Shown here piece after piece: positions 11,946 through 23,900 of a stretch of 64,000 nucleotides of DNA. The notes beneath the pieces were generated by a model, which worked only from the letters and a program-made list of their open reading frames with translations, was not told the DNA's origin and made no database searches. Source of the DNA: Terebella lapidaria (lineage: Eukaryota; Annelida; Polychaeta; Terebellida; Terebellidae). Location of the stretch: contig OX424569.1 in the NCBI GenBank assembly GCA_949152475.1, positions 18,451,170 through 18,515,169 of the forward strand, read 5' to 3'. A program made the translations under genes and the position numbers. The stretch's first letter is position 1, and the number at the start of each line of letters is the position of its first letter.

Positions 11946-13260
11946 TTAGCCCAAAGGCTAAGATAGGTTACCGGACAATTTTGGTTTGGCCATGGCAGCA
12001 TTGGCAGGTAACAGACCTTGAGATTTACCAATCAAGGTTCGCAGTGTAAACATATGACCTTGAGATTTACCAATCAAGGCCATCCGTGTGAACTTTGATG
12101 TCACCATTACATGTATGTGTGCGGCATTTGATATTCTATATGTTCATAATACAAAGATATATCTGGGTGGAATCGTTTAAGCCGCTCAGGTCAATTTACA
12201 CATTCCAAGTCAGACATTTGGCACTCAAGGTCATCTGACGTCAAGTTCATCATTAGTTGTGCCATATATGTCTTGCTATATGTTCATAATGCAAACATGA
12301 GCTCTATCTGCAAGCATTTCATCTATAGAGGCAAATCTGGGCATTTTTTGACCCCAAAATGGCTGTTTTTGACCTTTCAAGGTCATCGAAGGTCAAATTC
12401 AAGATCACCACACAAGTCGCCATATGACTTCCCATTTGAAAGTGCCAATTTCTAAGCTCTATCTTCAGGCGTTCTATGAGTACAGTCCCGACAGCTCCCA
12501 TTATGAAGGAAAATTAAAAGGTGATGAATCTGGAATAGGCCCATGAAAGTTTAAAATTGGGTCTTTAGGGCACAGATTTTGAGCCCTTCGAGCAATTCGA
12601 GGCAATCATTCTTCAAAGATATCATCATCAATGTGAACTGTCATCCACATGTGAAATTAGAAGGAAAGTTACTGAAGAGATTCCGAGAAATGGGCGAAAA
12701 AGTTAAATTTTCACATTTTCTGGCCTTTTGGGCCTAGATTTTGGGCCTTTTGAGTGATTCAAGGCCTTTGACCTTCACACATCTCATCAACAGTGTGAAT
12801 TGTCATCCACATGAGAAATTAGAAGGAAAGTTACTGAAGTGATTTTGAGAAAATGTCGAAAAAGTGCAATTTCGGCCTTTTTGGACCATTTGAGCCTAGA
12901 TTTCGGGCCTTTAGAGCGATTCAAGCCCATCCATCTTGATACACGTTACGAAGGACATAATGAAGCATCTTTGTGCAAAAAAAAGAAAAAAAGTTACTGA
13001 ACAGATTTTGAGAAAATGGCCGCCAAAGTCCAAAATTTGGCCATTTTCGACGAAAACGGCCGCCATTTTGAAAATATTGTGAAAATCAAAAAACTAAAAA
13101 ATACCTCCTTCTTGAATTATTTTTGTGCATTTTTGTGCAAAATTTCGGAAAGATTGGTCCGTAAACAAAAAAGATAAAAATGTGAACGCCGACGCCGACA
13201 CCGGACGCCGGATGCAACGCCATGCCAATAAGTTATCGGACCATAGGTCCGGTAACCTAA
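11946..13260 (+). mobile_element. Complete non-autonomous element with hairpin/box termini (rolling-circle-like, tentative)
   Basis: The left end is the hairpin TTAGCCCAAAGGCTAA (11946-11961) followed by AGGTTACCGG (11965-11974). The right end is the hairpin GGACCATAGGTCC (13238-13250) followed by GGTAACCTAA (13251-13260). The right-end box is the inverse of the left-end box, so the two boxes form subterminal inverted repeats. Inside lie two half-site clusters (about 12050 and 12370), an 'aatggccgccatttt' module and a gacgccgacaccgg microsatellite before the right end. It sits inside a relative of itself. Subterminal inverted repeats with hairpins recall Helentron/HINE elements, but no helicase or Rep protein is present, so the class is an inference. 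Confidence 0.6.
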
Positions 13261-14093
13261 AAATCAAAGGCCGCCACACACAGATCGGAGAGTCAAGAGC
13301 AACGAAATGCACATCATGAAGGTACATAAGGGGAATCCTTTCGAACAAAATTCTCAAACCTGATCACACATCTTACGGTCGCCAAAGTCCGAAAATCATT
13401 GTTTTTCGACGATAAAGCACTTACGACCTTTCAAAGTCATTGAAGCTCAAATTCAAGGTAACCACTAAAACCGCAATATATAATTTCCCATTTGAATGTG
13501 CCCATATTTTAGGCTCTATCTTGGAGTGTTCTAGGAGTGTACTCCACATAGCTCCTATTATGAAGAAAAAATTGGGCGAAATTTTCATTAAAAAATAAAT
13601 TTCCAAAAGGGAAGAATTTTTTTTTTTGACTGGAAATCACTCATAACCTATAATGACTTGATTTGGGTTAAACTAAATTTGCTCGTCGACCATCAAAAAA
13701 TCCAAATAGCCGCCACTTGCAGACTGTCGATCCAAAGGCAATGAAAATTATATACAATGTATGTCACAAAGATACATAAGAGGAATCTTTCAAAATGAAA
13801 ATCTCAAACAATCTGAACAGTTTTTGAGAAAATGGCTGCCAAAGTCAGAAATTGTGTTCACAAGAAATGCTGTTTTGACCTTTCAAGGTCATTGAAGGTC
13901 AAATTCAAGGTCACCACTGAAACTGCAATATATGATTTTCCATTTGAATGTGCCAATATTCAAGCCCTATCTTGAAATGTTCTAGGAGTTTACTCCATAC
14001 AGCTCCCATAATGAAGGAAAAATTGGATGAAAAAGTCCAAAAAAGTTTTGAGGAGTGAAAAAGAAATCTAAATTCAAAGGTCCGGTAACCTAA

Positions 14094-14970
14094 AAATTAG
14101 TTCAAGCGCTAAGCTCAAGGGCTCAGGGGTGTTTTCACCAGAATTGACGTTTTGACCTCTCAAAGTCATTCATGGTTCGGTAATCACAGAAAAGCGTGCA
14201 TTCTTTACTTTGACAGTCCAACTATTTTGTGGTTGTTGGTGATAGCTCGATCGGTGTGTCATGGACATCATATGCAACTAATTATGGTTTCAGATGTCAT
14301 AGTAGCATAACTATTGTGTAATATATTTGGAAAATCTTCTCTGTTACACACCCACTGTTACTCTCAGTGGCAATGTATACAGTTTGTAATATTTATATCA
14401 CTCAAGATCATGGAGTTCAACTAGTAAAATATAATTTCCAGTTATTTGTTCATATACATGTACATGAAGGTGTCCCATCATTCCTATGCACCCAGTATCA
14501 AAAAGTTCACTTTAACCAAAGAAGGCATAATTGGACAGAGATTAATTCAATATTTTCATCTTGTGACCTTGTGATCGATATCATGGATTATCCTCAAGAC
14601 TTTTATGGATTTATTAGCTTGAAGATAGTGATACAGGTGATTCCACATTTTCCAACACATAATTTCAAACACGAGTTCCATATGTTCTGTTGTGCCAGCA
14701 AACATTTTCAAAATTGCTGTATATGTGAACACAATATCAACATTTGAACGAACAGCTTCAAAAGTTCATAGGGAAGAAAATTGGGCTGTGTCTGATCCAC
14801 TCTTGTTCATGAATAATTAAACAAATTTTCATGCCAAAAACTTGCTAATTCAGCACATATATGCACACACACACACATACACATATTTTCTAGTCAATGA
14901 CAGTATCACATAACAATGGATTGTAATCAATAGAGAGACAGCTAGCCAGTCACATGATCCTTGTACGCCA
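14094..14970. other. Region downstream of the epsilon-tubulin gene
   Basis: This is the 3' flank of the minus-strand tubulin gene. A TTTATT at 14610-14615 reads AATAAA on the minus strand, about 360 bases after the stop codon, and could be its poly(A) signal. A (ca)n/(ta) stretch lies near 14862-14886. The 126-codon open frame at 14367-14747 has no recognisable feature and is not called. Confidence 0.4.
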
Positions 14971-17900
14971 TCACGTGACGACTTGTAGCCGCGCAACGGC
15001 CTGCGGTGGCGCCCCCATGTGTTTGTGGAGGGAGCTGTACTCTGAGATGAGGTAGTTAAGTGACTGGAGACTGTCTGTAAAGTCCGACACTTCCATCCCG
15101 TCCGTCTGTGTGTAGTGATGTACGTGCGCCTGCAACACATACCAACAGTATAATGTCATCTGAACAAGTCTCCGCAAAACCAAAACTTGTGCATTTATGT
15201 GTTAAATTGCAACATAAACTAGAACATTTCACATGTAATTGAACCTGTAATTAAAGGATACTTCAATTTTTTTTCATAAATTTTGACAAACGTGGTTTTT
15301 TATTCTCTGACACACATTGAACCATCTGACAACAGCTGATCACACGCATATTCTCGTGACCTGTCACGCTCGGACCCACCTTTCTGCGGTAGAGTTTCAT
15401 GAAGCGGTCGCGTAGAGAGGAGAAGTTCTGTGTGATGCAGGTGTTGTTAGCTAGCGTAAGGAGAGAGTACGGATGTCCGACCGGTGCCACGGAGCAGAGG
15501 CCTGTCTTCCAGCCCTCCTGGTTCCATGGGATAAAGTGGAGTGATGGTCGCAGTCTGCAAACACATGGTGCAGGATCACTGTATTGTAGTCAATACAGTG
15601 GTCTCCTTCACATAAGACCTACCTTCCTGCCACACAATTGAGGCCTTATCTAATGGGGAGTCTTATTAGACGGGTTCATTTACGTTAAAGTCATCCTGGC
15701 ACCATAGGAAGAAGTCAATACGGAGGGGGGAGTTTTATAGAGGGAGGTCTATCTCAAGGAGACCAATGTACCATACAATAATTGAACAGAGAATAATGTT
15801 CTACTAATACTGAATACTACTCTCTACTAATATTCTGTTCACAAGTTGACATGCAATTTTGAAATCTTGAAACTTGATATCTTATGATATTATGTTTGTA
15901 AAAGTGCAAAGAGAAATGTGCCTATGGAGAAATTGAACCTAATCACATCAAACTATCAAACAAAAACGTTTGTGATACATGGAGCCCTGCTGGCCGGCAA
16001 GCCCATACATGTACCACATTAAAAATGTACCAGAACGCCCTATCAATGCCGACCTGTCAATGTTTCTGCGGACGTCGGACACGTTCACATTCCCACGAAC
16101 CATCAGCGCACAGGCAAGGTACAGCGCGTGTCGTGGATCAGACTTCACCAGCTGGTGGTCAGCGGAGAACGCATCCGAAAACATCTGGTCCAGTCTGAAA
16201 CACACATTGCATTTGGAAACACCTCGTCCCAACCTGAAAGAACTTCACAAAAGACATTCACTCGGTTCAACTTGTTGATTCTGGAGTGTATATATTTCTA
16301 TTTTGGCCTGTCAGATACAACAGGACTGTCATATAGTATTATGTACTAACACCGAGCGTGATGCACAACAAGGTTGCTGTACCTGCGAGGTGGTACTCTG
16401 ATGTCTGAGAGAGCGTACAGTGGAGTCTGACTCGCCACGAGGTAGTGTAGCTTTGGAAACGGCACCAGGTTCATTGTGATCTCGTTCAAGTCAACATTCA
16501 GTGTCCCTTCAAACCGCGCTGAACTAAATACAACCAAAACAAAGCACATGCCAAACATAAATCTGCTATCACTGCCTCTCATGAAAGCTATAAACACAAA
16601 TTGATAGACTTGTGGTGTGTCTAGAAATATTGCACCACATGTTTGGTTTCAAACCTACAGCTCGAATCTCACATCTGGTACGGACATGACCCCAGACTGA
16701 CCTTGTGAGGTTGAGAAGCAAGTTGGCCACGATGTTGTTCATTCCGTCGAAGGGTTTCTCGTCACTTGGTCTGGTGACCCCACCCTCGCTTGCCGTAAGC
16801 GCGCTGTCCGCCTTCACCCGACTGCCGCCAGAGGGCGCCCCATACGTGCGCTTGCCGGTACGTCCAGCCGGCACAGCCTGCTGGATCTTACCGATAATGT
16901 CACTCAGCGCCTGGCAGGGACACACAGCGGGAAGTGTGTTCAAACAGTCCATGGCATCATTCATGATTCTCAACATCACGTATTGCTAATGGCATGTAGT
17001 ATTTTTTATGGAGTATTTTTATGAATTACTTATTGGAAATTGTTCAATGATAATGCTCAAATCAATGATAGGCCTATTTCATAGTGAAATCAATGACAAG
17101 AATCAGCATATCAAAATATGTGAATGAAGTCGGTTATCACGTGCATGGGAGTTTTACCAGCACGCTAAACTTCAATGGTTGATGAGTAAATCAGTTGATT
17201 AATGGTTTCAGTGCTTATTTTTTCACCTGATTTTCGATGGGCATGACACAGTCAGCATTCTCTGTGAGTTGGTGCATCGCGAGGACGCTGTTGTAAGGAG
17301 AGGTGACAACATCGTCATCAGCCGATGGATATACTGCCGTCACAAACCTGCCACAGGGGTAGAAGATAGGTGAAAAGCATGTATGTTGTGTGGGCATTGA
17401 GAGGGGATTCACTGAAACTATATGTCAGACTGTTGCCATGGTTACCTGTATACGTCTGGGTACTCGTCTCTAAGCAAGCTAAGGACGTATGTGCCAACAC
17501 CTGACCCTGTACCTGTATACAAAAACATGTAGAAATTGCACAACAAATACCAAAAGCTGATATTAATTGATATATTTACATATTGACACTTTGCTGAATA
17601 TTTGTTTAAGGTGCGGTATGAACCCATTAGTGAGCTACATGTATATTATATTTGAGTTGGTGCTAGGGGCCTATCTAGCCAATGAGGGGGGTTAGATCAC
17701 CATGGTGAAAGTCAAATACCGCACCTTACTCGAATATTTCCGCCTCGTCAGATGAATAAAGTACATGTCTGTCTATCATGTATAGATCATGTTCTACTAC
17801 ATGCACAGTAGGTTAAACTGCTTTTTTCATTTAATTAAAGTTGTGTCCACTCATTGTATATGAGAACAGCGGCTAACAAGGAATTGTCTCAGTGAACCAC

Positions 17901-20900
17901 ATATAAAATGGATATTCTACAGAACAAAAAATAAAAGATGACTCATTATAATTTTGGATACTTTATATATATGTTGGATGTAAATGAATAGATGCTCTTT
18001 TTGAATGGTTTATGGTGTTTTGCTCTGTTTACATGACAACCCTTCAACACTGCCTGATGTGACTAATCCTGCTCAAAGTGCTGTCAATGACACCAATACA
18101 TTAGCCTAAATACCCCCCCCCCCCCCCCCCCTGCCCAGACGAATCAATACCCCAGTGGAGCGTGGCCGTGTGTCACCAGAGTTAGCTGTTCTTGCTGCCT
18201 GAACCAATCAATAAATACCTGTCCTCCTGTGGGATTACTGCCCTCACAGCCAGGTGGAATATTTTGTTTTGATCTCAATGATCTTGGAATATTAGACATG
18301 GCGAATACCATGATTTGATCTTAGAGAACCATTCAACATTGACGGGTTTGTAAAGCAAAGTTATGTTTTTACTGTCACAAATTCAAAGAAAAACATAATA
18401 GACACAGAGGTGTCACAATGTGACTGCCAGCAGCTTGGCTGAATCAGACACAATAACATGTATCAAGTTCAGACAGGCCCAGTGTGACAGCAGTGGTGTA
18501 GAATCTGGGCTGCATATGTTATAGATAGAAGTACAATTGACATATTAAAAAGGGAAACAAGTAAGATAACTCGATTTTATCATGATTATGATATCTTGTG
18601 AATTTCTTAAATTTTTTCTGTTCTGACAGATTCACATGCCGACTTCACCAGCCGATTTGCTGGGCAAGATAGGATGAGTCAGGACCACATACAGGGTCAC
18701 TTCCTGAAAATCTGTGACCTTTGAGGACCAGTGACGTTTGACCTGACGACACCATGTCAGGGCGCAAGCTATCAGAGATCCAGGTGGACTTCCTGACGTG
18801 TAAGATCTGTCGCCTGCCGTTCGACAAGCCCAAGGTGCTGAGCTGTCTGCACACGTTCTGCAAGCGCTGCCTCGTGTCGCACGTACAGAAGAACGGCGTG
18901 CGCGGAAAAGACGGAGCTAACTGCGTCTTCTGCCCGCTGTGTACGCAGGTCTGCGACCTTCCCCGCTCCGGGATAGAGGGACTCAAGGTCAGAGCTCACA
19001 TATGCTTACTATATAGTTCAGTCTGTAGTTATTTCAGAATGATTTACATGTCGAAGAAATATCAGCAGAGATAGGTGTGGGTTATGTTGTGCCTTAATAC
19101 TACTCATCAACTGAAAACATGCCATTTAATTTGTCACCTTTGTCACCAAAATTCTTTCAATAAGCATAAATTACTTGGGCCAGAAACAGCTGTTTCTTGA
19201 ATTCATCAAGAAACAAAACCATCATAGAAACATAAATCCATGACTTGTATTTTTATTGCAATACCTAGTCTCCTGCATAAGAGCTTACTGTTACTGTGTA
19301 TATATTATATACACATGCCCATCGGTCATGTTGGTGCTGTAATAGGATTAAACAAGGCTTCGATGGGTTGTCACTACAATATTTGTACATTGACTATATG
19401 GTGACGGGTTCGAACCTGCTCAACACACAAGCATGTAAAGGGCAATCATTAGCCATGCTAACTGGCCATTCACACACAGTGCTCATCTGGAAAGAACTTC
19501 TACCATTCCTCCATATTTATGATACAAACCTGACTGTGATTCCTGTATTGGTAAGTCAGTGTTTAACACTTAAAAATGATTAATAAAACCAAATTGTACA
19601 TGGAGGCCTGTTTTCACACATGGTGGGTGTTGTGTTTGTCTAACCATGCTAACCGAGTCGTGACCAGAAAGTTTGTTTATCACAGCTATGCCATAGTTTG
19701 AATATTCTTCATTGGCATTTGACACAATGATATCATGTACTTCATGCCTTAAATTGATCTGAATGATCTGTTTTCAGTCAGATCAAGACATTGCCAACTG
19801 ATATGCTCATGTTGTTGATGGTGGAGCTGGAGCCCCTATTATAGCCACCTTGTGATGACCTGTATTCTGTCTGTTTCCAGGACAACCAGCTGCTGCGGAA
19901 CCTGTTAGAAATGGTGGGCTCCAAGTCCATGCAGAACTGTGACCTGTGCCGAGACGAGGGCGACACCCGTGCTGCCACCTACTGCTGCATCAAGTGTGAG
20001 GAGTTTCTCTGTGATGAGTGTGCAAAGATGCACAAGCGTACACGCCTGACACGCGAACATCTCGTCGTCAACATCGGCTCCATGATCGACCTCTGTCGTG
20101 GGCTACAGGGCAAAGAACAGTCCGCCAAAATCAACGCTCGACTGCTCACAAAGTTTGGTCGACATGGCAACTCGCTCAGCAACCCCATGGCAATCACCGT
20201 CAACAAAGCAGATGACATTCTGGTATCCAATGATGACCACACGATCTCTGTCTTCTCACAGTCCGGCACGTGCAAGAAAGTCCTAGACCAGACCAGCTTC
20301 TATGGCGCAGAGAAACACTCACTTCCAAACAAAGGAGTGGCCGTCACCCCCGAGGGCTACGTCGCGGTGGCAATGCGCAAGGACTTCACCCCACAGCTGG
20401 TGCACATGGGAGTGGTACAGTCCCTGGCGGGCCGAGAGATCTCCATCCTGACCGCCAAGGTCAAACATGCTGCAGACTGTCAGCCCCATGGAATCGTCGT
20501 CACCCCTAACAACCACATCGTGATCACTGATGTCGGTCGCCACTGTGTGTACGTCTTCGACTCAGAACTGCAGATGGTGAAACAGTTTGGCAAGAAAGGC
20601 AGCAAAGGTCGGCGACAGTTCAAAGGTCCTTACTACGTCTCAGCCACTCCAAACAGCGACATCGTTGTGTCTGACTATGGAAATCACACTGTCAAAGTCT
20701 TCGACCTCAAGGGCAAACCCAAGCTCGTGATTGGCCGTATGGGCAAGAATGATGGCGAGTTCATGCACCCAATGGGTGTGTGTGTGGATCGCTATGGCAA
20801 CACATTTGTAGCAGATCGGGACAACCACCGTGTGCAGATGTTTGACAGTCGTGGGTTCTATGTGGCGACAATTCTGCAGGTGTCCTGTAAGGACGGGAAT

Positions 20901-23900
20901 GACATCCGGCCTCAGGATGTTACCATGACGACTTACGGTCACTTGGCCGTGCTGCTCCGAGGTATCGAAGGTGTGGAGATGGCGGAGATACAAATCTACC
21001 AATATGGCAGTGTTCGGGCAGTCGTTCCGAGCAACCCTTCCACTGCACGGTCCAGTGTGGCGGCACAGGATTCTGCGGCTGACACAAGTGAGGGTGGGGG
21101 CACGGTGCCAAGACGGCTGCCGCCACTTAATGGCAATGGTGGCGCCGCCCTGGGAGCCACTCCAGACTTACTCCCGCCAGGTCACAAGGTCAAACCCAGT
21201 GATGATGCTACTGTACTCGCCGCTCTCTACGCAACAACAACAGGACAGCGTCTGCCCAACAACTCCGACCACAACTCACAGATCTGTACCATCCTCTGAA
21301 CCAAACTACGAAAATTCTTTGTTCAAGGTTTAATGTTGTGTAAAACAAATTTGGCATGATATTGGTTTATTCTCATTCATAAGAATATCTCTGATGTGCT
21401 TTCTCTATGTTGAATTAGGTCACACTCGACCACTGCCATACATACATATGTCTGTCGATGTGTACATACACATATTTTATTTATTACTGCCATTATATTA
21501 TGTGGATTAGAATGTAAATCATTGTGCACAAAATTTAATGATGCATTTTACATAATTTTATTGTTCAATTACCTGTATTTATTTAATAAAATATAAATGA
21601 ACAAATATATGTTTCCAATTCAATTGATTGTTGCACCATTCGAAAGCAACAAGCATATTTAGTTTCCCTAAAAACCTTTACCACATTCATTCCACGGTCC
21701 ACCACTGATGAGGAAATCATTGAGCATATCATATGAATGATTTTTCTAAACACGTTACATGTATAGGCATATACCAAAGTAAGTGTCAAGCAAAAAAATT
21801 CAATCGCAGCTACATACAAGTACTGACATCCATTATTACGGTACATAATTATGGAAGTTTTCTTTCTAAAGTACAGATCTCAAAATTAGCAAACTGGTGA
21901 CACCTGAATATGACACAATTTCTGGGCGTCACAAAAAATAGTGTATATTAGAGATGGTAACTGGGGTCAAGATCACCCCCTCCCCCTCCTTTCTTGAAAA
22001 ACATACACATCAAAGAGGGCCCCAGACCCCAGCCGTATTATCTTGCCACAGTTATCCCCAATTCATTTCCTATGGCCTAAGCCTATAAGAAGTCATGTCT
22101 ATATGGCACATCTTTTGGTGACCTTGAACTTTACCTTAAACGACCTTAAAGGCCAGATCTCAAAATCTTGCCTGACCTGACATGCGTAAATTGGCCTCTA
22201 CAGACAAAACACTTGTGAAACTTGTGATAGAGCTTATATGTTTTACTATGAACTACGTATAGGAAGTCTTATGCAGCATACCTATATCATGACTCAAATG
22301 TAATGGTGACATCGAAGTTCACAAAGATGACCTTGATTGGTAAATCTCCATGTCACCTGCAATGCTTAAAATCAAAATTGTCCGGTAACCTATCTCAACC
22401 CTTGGGCTAATTTTTTGTTGTAATCACAGAATGTTTTGATAAGATATCACAAGTTTTTCTTACAAACCTATGAATATGATGAATACCACAAAGGATTACA
22501 AATCAGAACACAGACACACAATACTTTTGACCACTGCCTGTATCTCTGGGCTGTTCCAATAGTCATCGTCAAGTTTCCTGTCATCAAATTTTTAACGACT
22601 ATACTATTGGAATCGAAGAGTGACATAACTAAATTTCATATTATACTGCGGTAATATTGGTATTTCAATAATCCTCTTGAATTATGTAAATTCAATAAAA
22701 ACGCTGTGCCAATCTTTCTTTTTGCAATTGACTCGCGAAGAGGGGGGATTCCCACGAATGTAACAGCCGAGTATCCGGTTGTAAACAAAAAAGAATGACT
22801 CGATCGCGTCTTGCATGATGAAAAGTTTAATTCGAATTTATATCGATGGTTTTAAAACATTACATAAACGCAAACTTGATCAGGTATGTCGGAATTCAAT
22901 GTTAGCATAATCTGCTTCTATTATTATGTGAGAATCTGGCGGAATTAACTGAACTTTTTGCGAAAACATTCTTGGTCCAAGTGATGCCTGGGCGATAATA
23001 GAGTTTTGTGATGCTTACCGGTACTGGGTTGAATCGAACAGACTAATTATTCGTTGCATTTAAATCAATGTTATATTTGGCAACTTCGGATGTGTTTTTC
23101 ACCTTTTCAAAAAAAAAAAATGGGGCTTAGCGATTTATAGGGTATAACAGTATAATCATAATCCTTCAAGTTCAAAAAAATCTATGTCACTACAGACTCA
23201 GAGCATGATAGCACCCAGCCACCAGTTTTCCATAAAATGAAGCTGAACAGGACCCCTGTCAATTTAGCCCGTTTTCAGATCGCAATTGCCCACCTAGCAT
23301 ACACATTACATACAGCAAAACCTTTCTCTACTCCAAATTCCGGGAAATACCATCGGGATTTTTGCTTTTCCCAAAACCAGACTTCCACATGCGCATAATA
23401 AGCCAGCACGTGGATCAATATTGCTTCGTGTTGTCTCCCTAGACAACCATACATCTGGCGACATGACATCACTTACAACGGAATCCTCAATGTGTGAGGC
23501 TTCCCCAAATCTATTCCTGGTTTGTACCCTACTAGCGCCAGCTGATTGGCGGATGTGACGATAGGCCCGTCTTTTTTATTCAGTCGATATTACATACCCA
23601 TTACAAGTAATAATATTTGCAAATGACTTCTTTCATATCCTACATTTTCTCTGTTTATCAGGTACCCAGAAGCCAGATGTCACTGAACTCCAGTAGGCAT
23701 GGCGTCCGCAAGTCCTGAGGCTCAGATTGTCTCCCGAATCAAACAGGACCACCTCAACTGTCAGATTTGCCAGTGCCGCTATCGTCTTCCCAAAGCTCTG
23801 CCTTGTCTTCACACATTTTGTGCTCAGTGCTTGCAGGACTTTGTGCGCAGTCGGAACTATGAGGACATCGGACACTTTCCGTGCCCTGTCTGTCGGGTAT

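Larger units (their letters stand above)
11135..14093 (+). repeat. Outer repeat element carrying two younger insertions
   Basis: The left terminus has the box AGGTTACC (about 11150). The right terminus is GGTCCGGTAACCTAA ending at 14093. The body carries the ordered half-site block 'gacctttcaaggtcattgaaggtc' (copies near 13870) and the 'atggccgcc / cacacgca' module (13270 on). It is interrupted twice: by a TIR element (11331-11896) and by a complete relative of itself (11946-13260). The sequence on each side of each insert matches the uninterrupted copies at 28990-30300, so the element can be followed across the breaks. No coding capacity. Confidence 0.65.

Noticed and set aside
14367-14747. 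126-codon open frame downstream of TUBE1
   Set aside because: No domain, no splice support, AT-rich composition like the surroundings.
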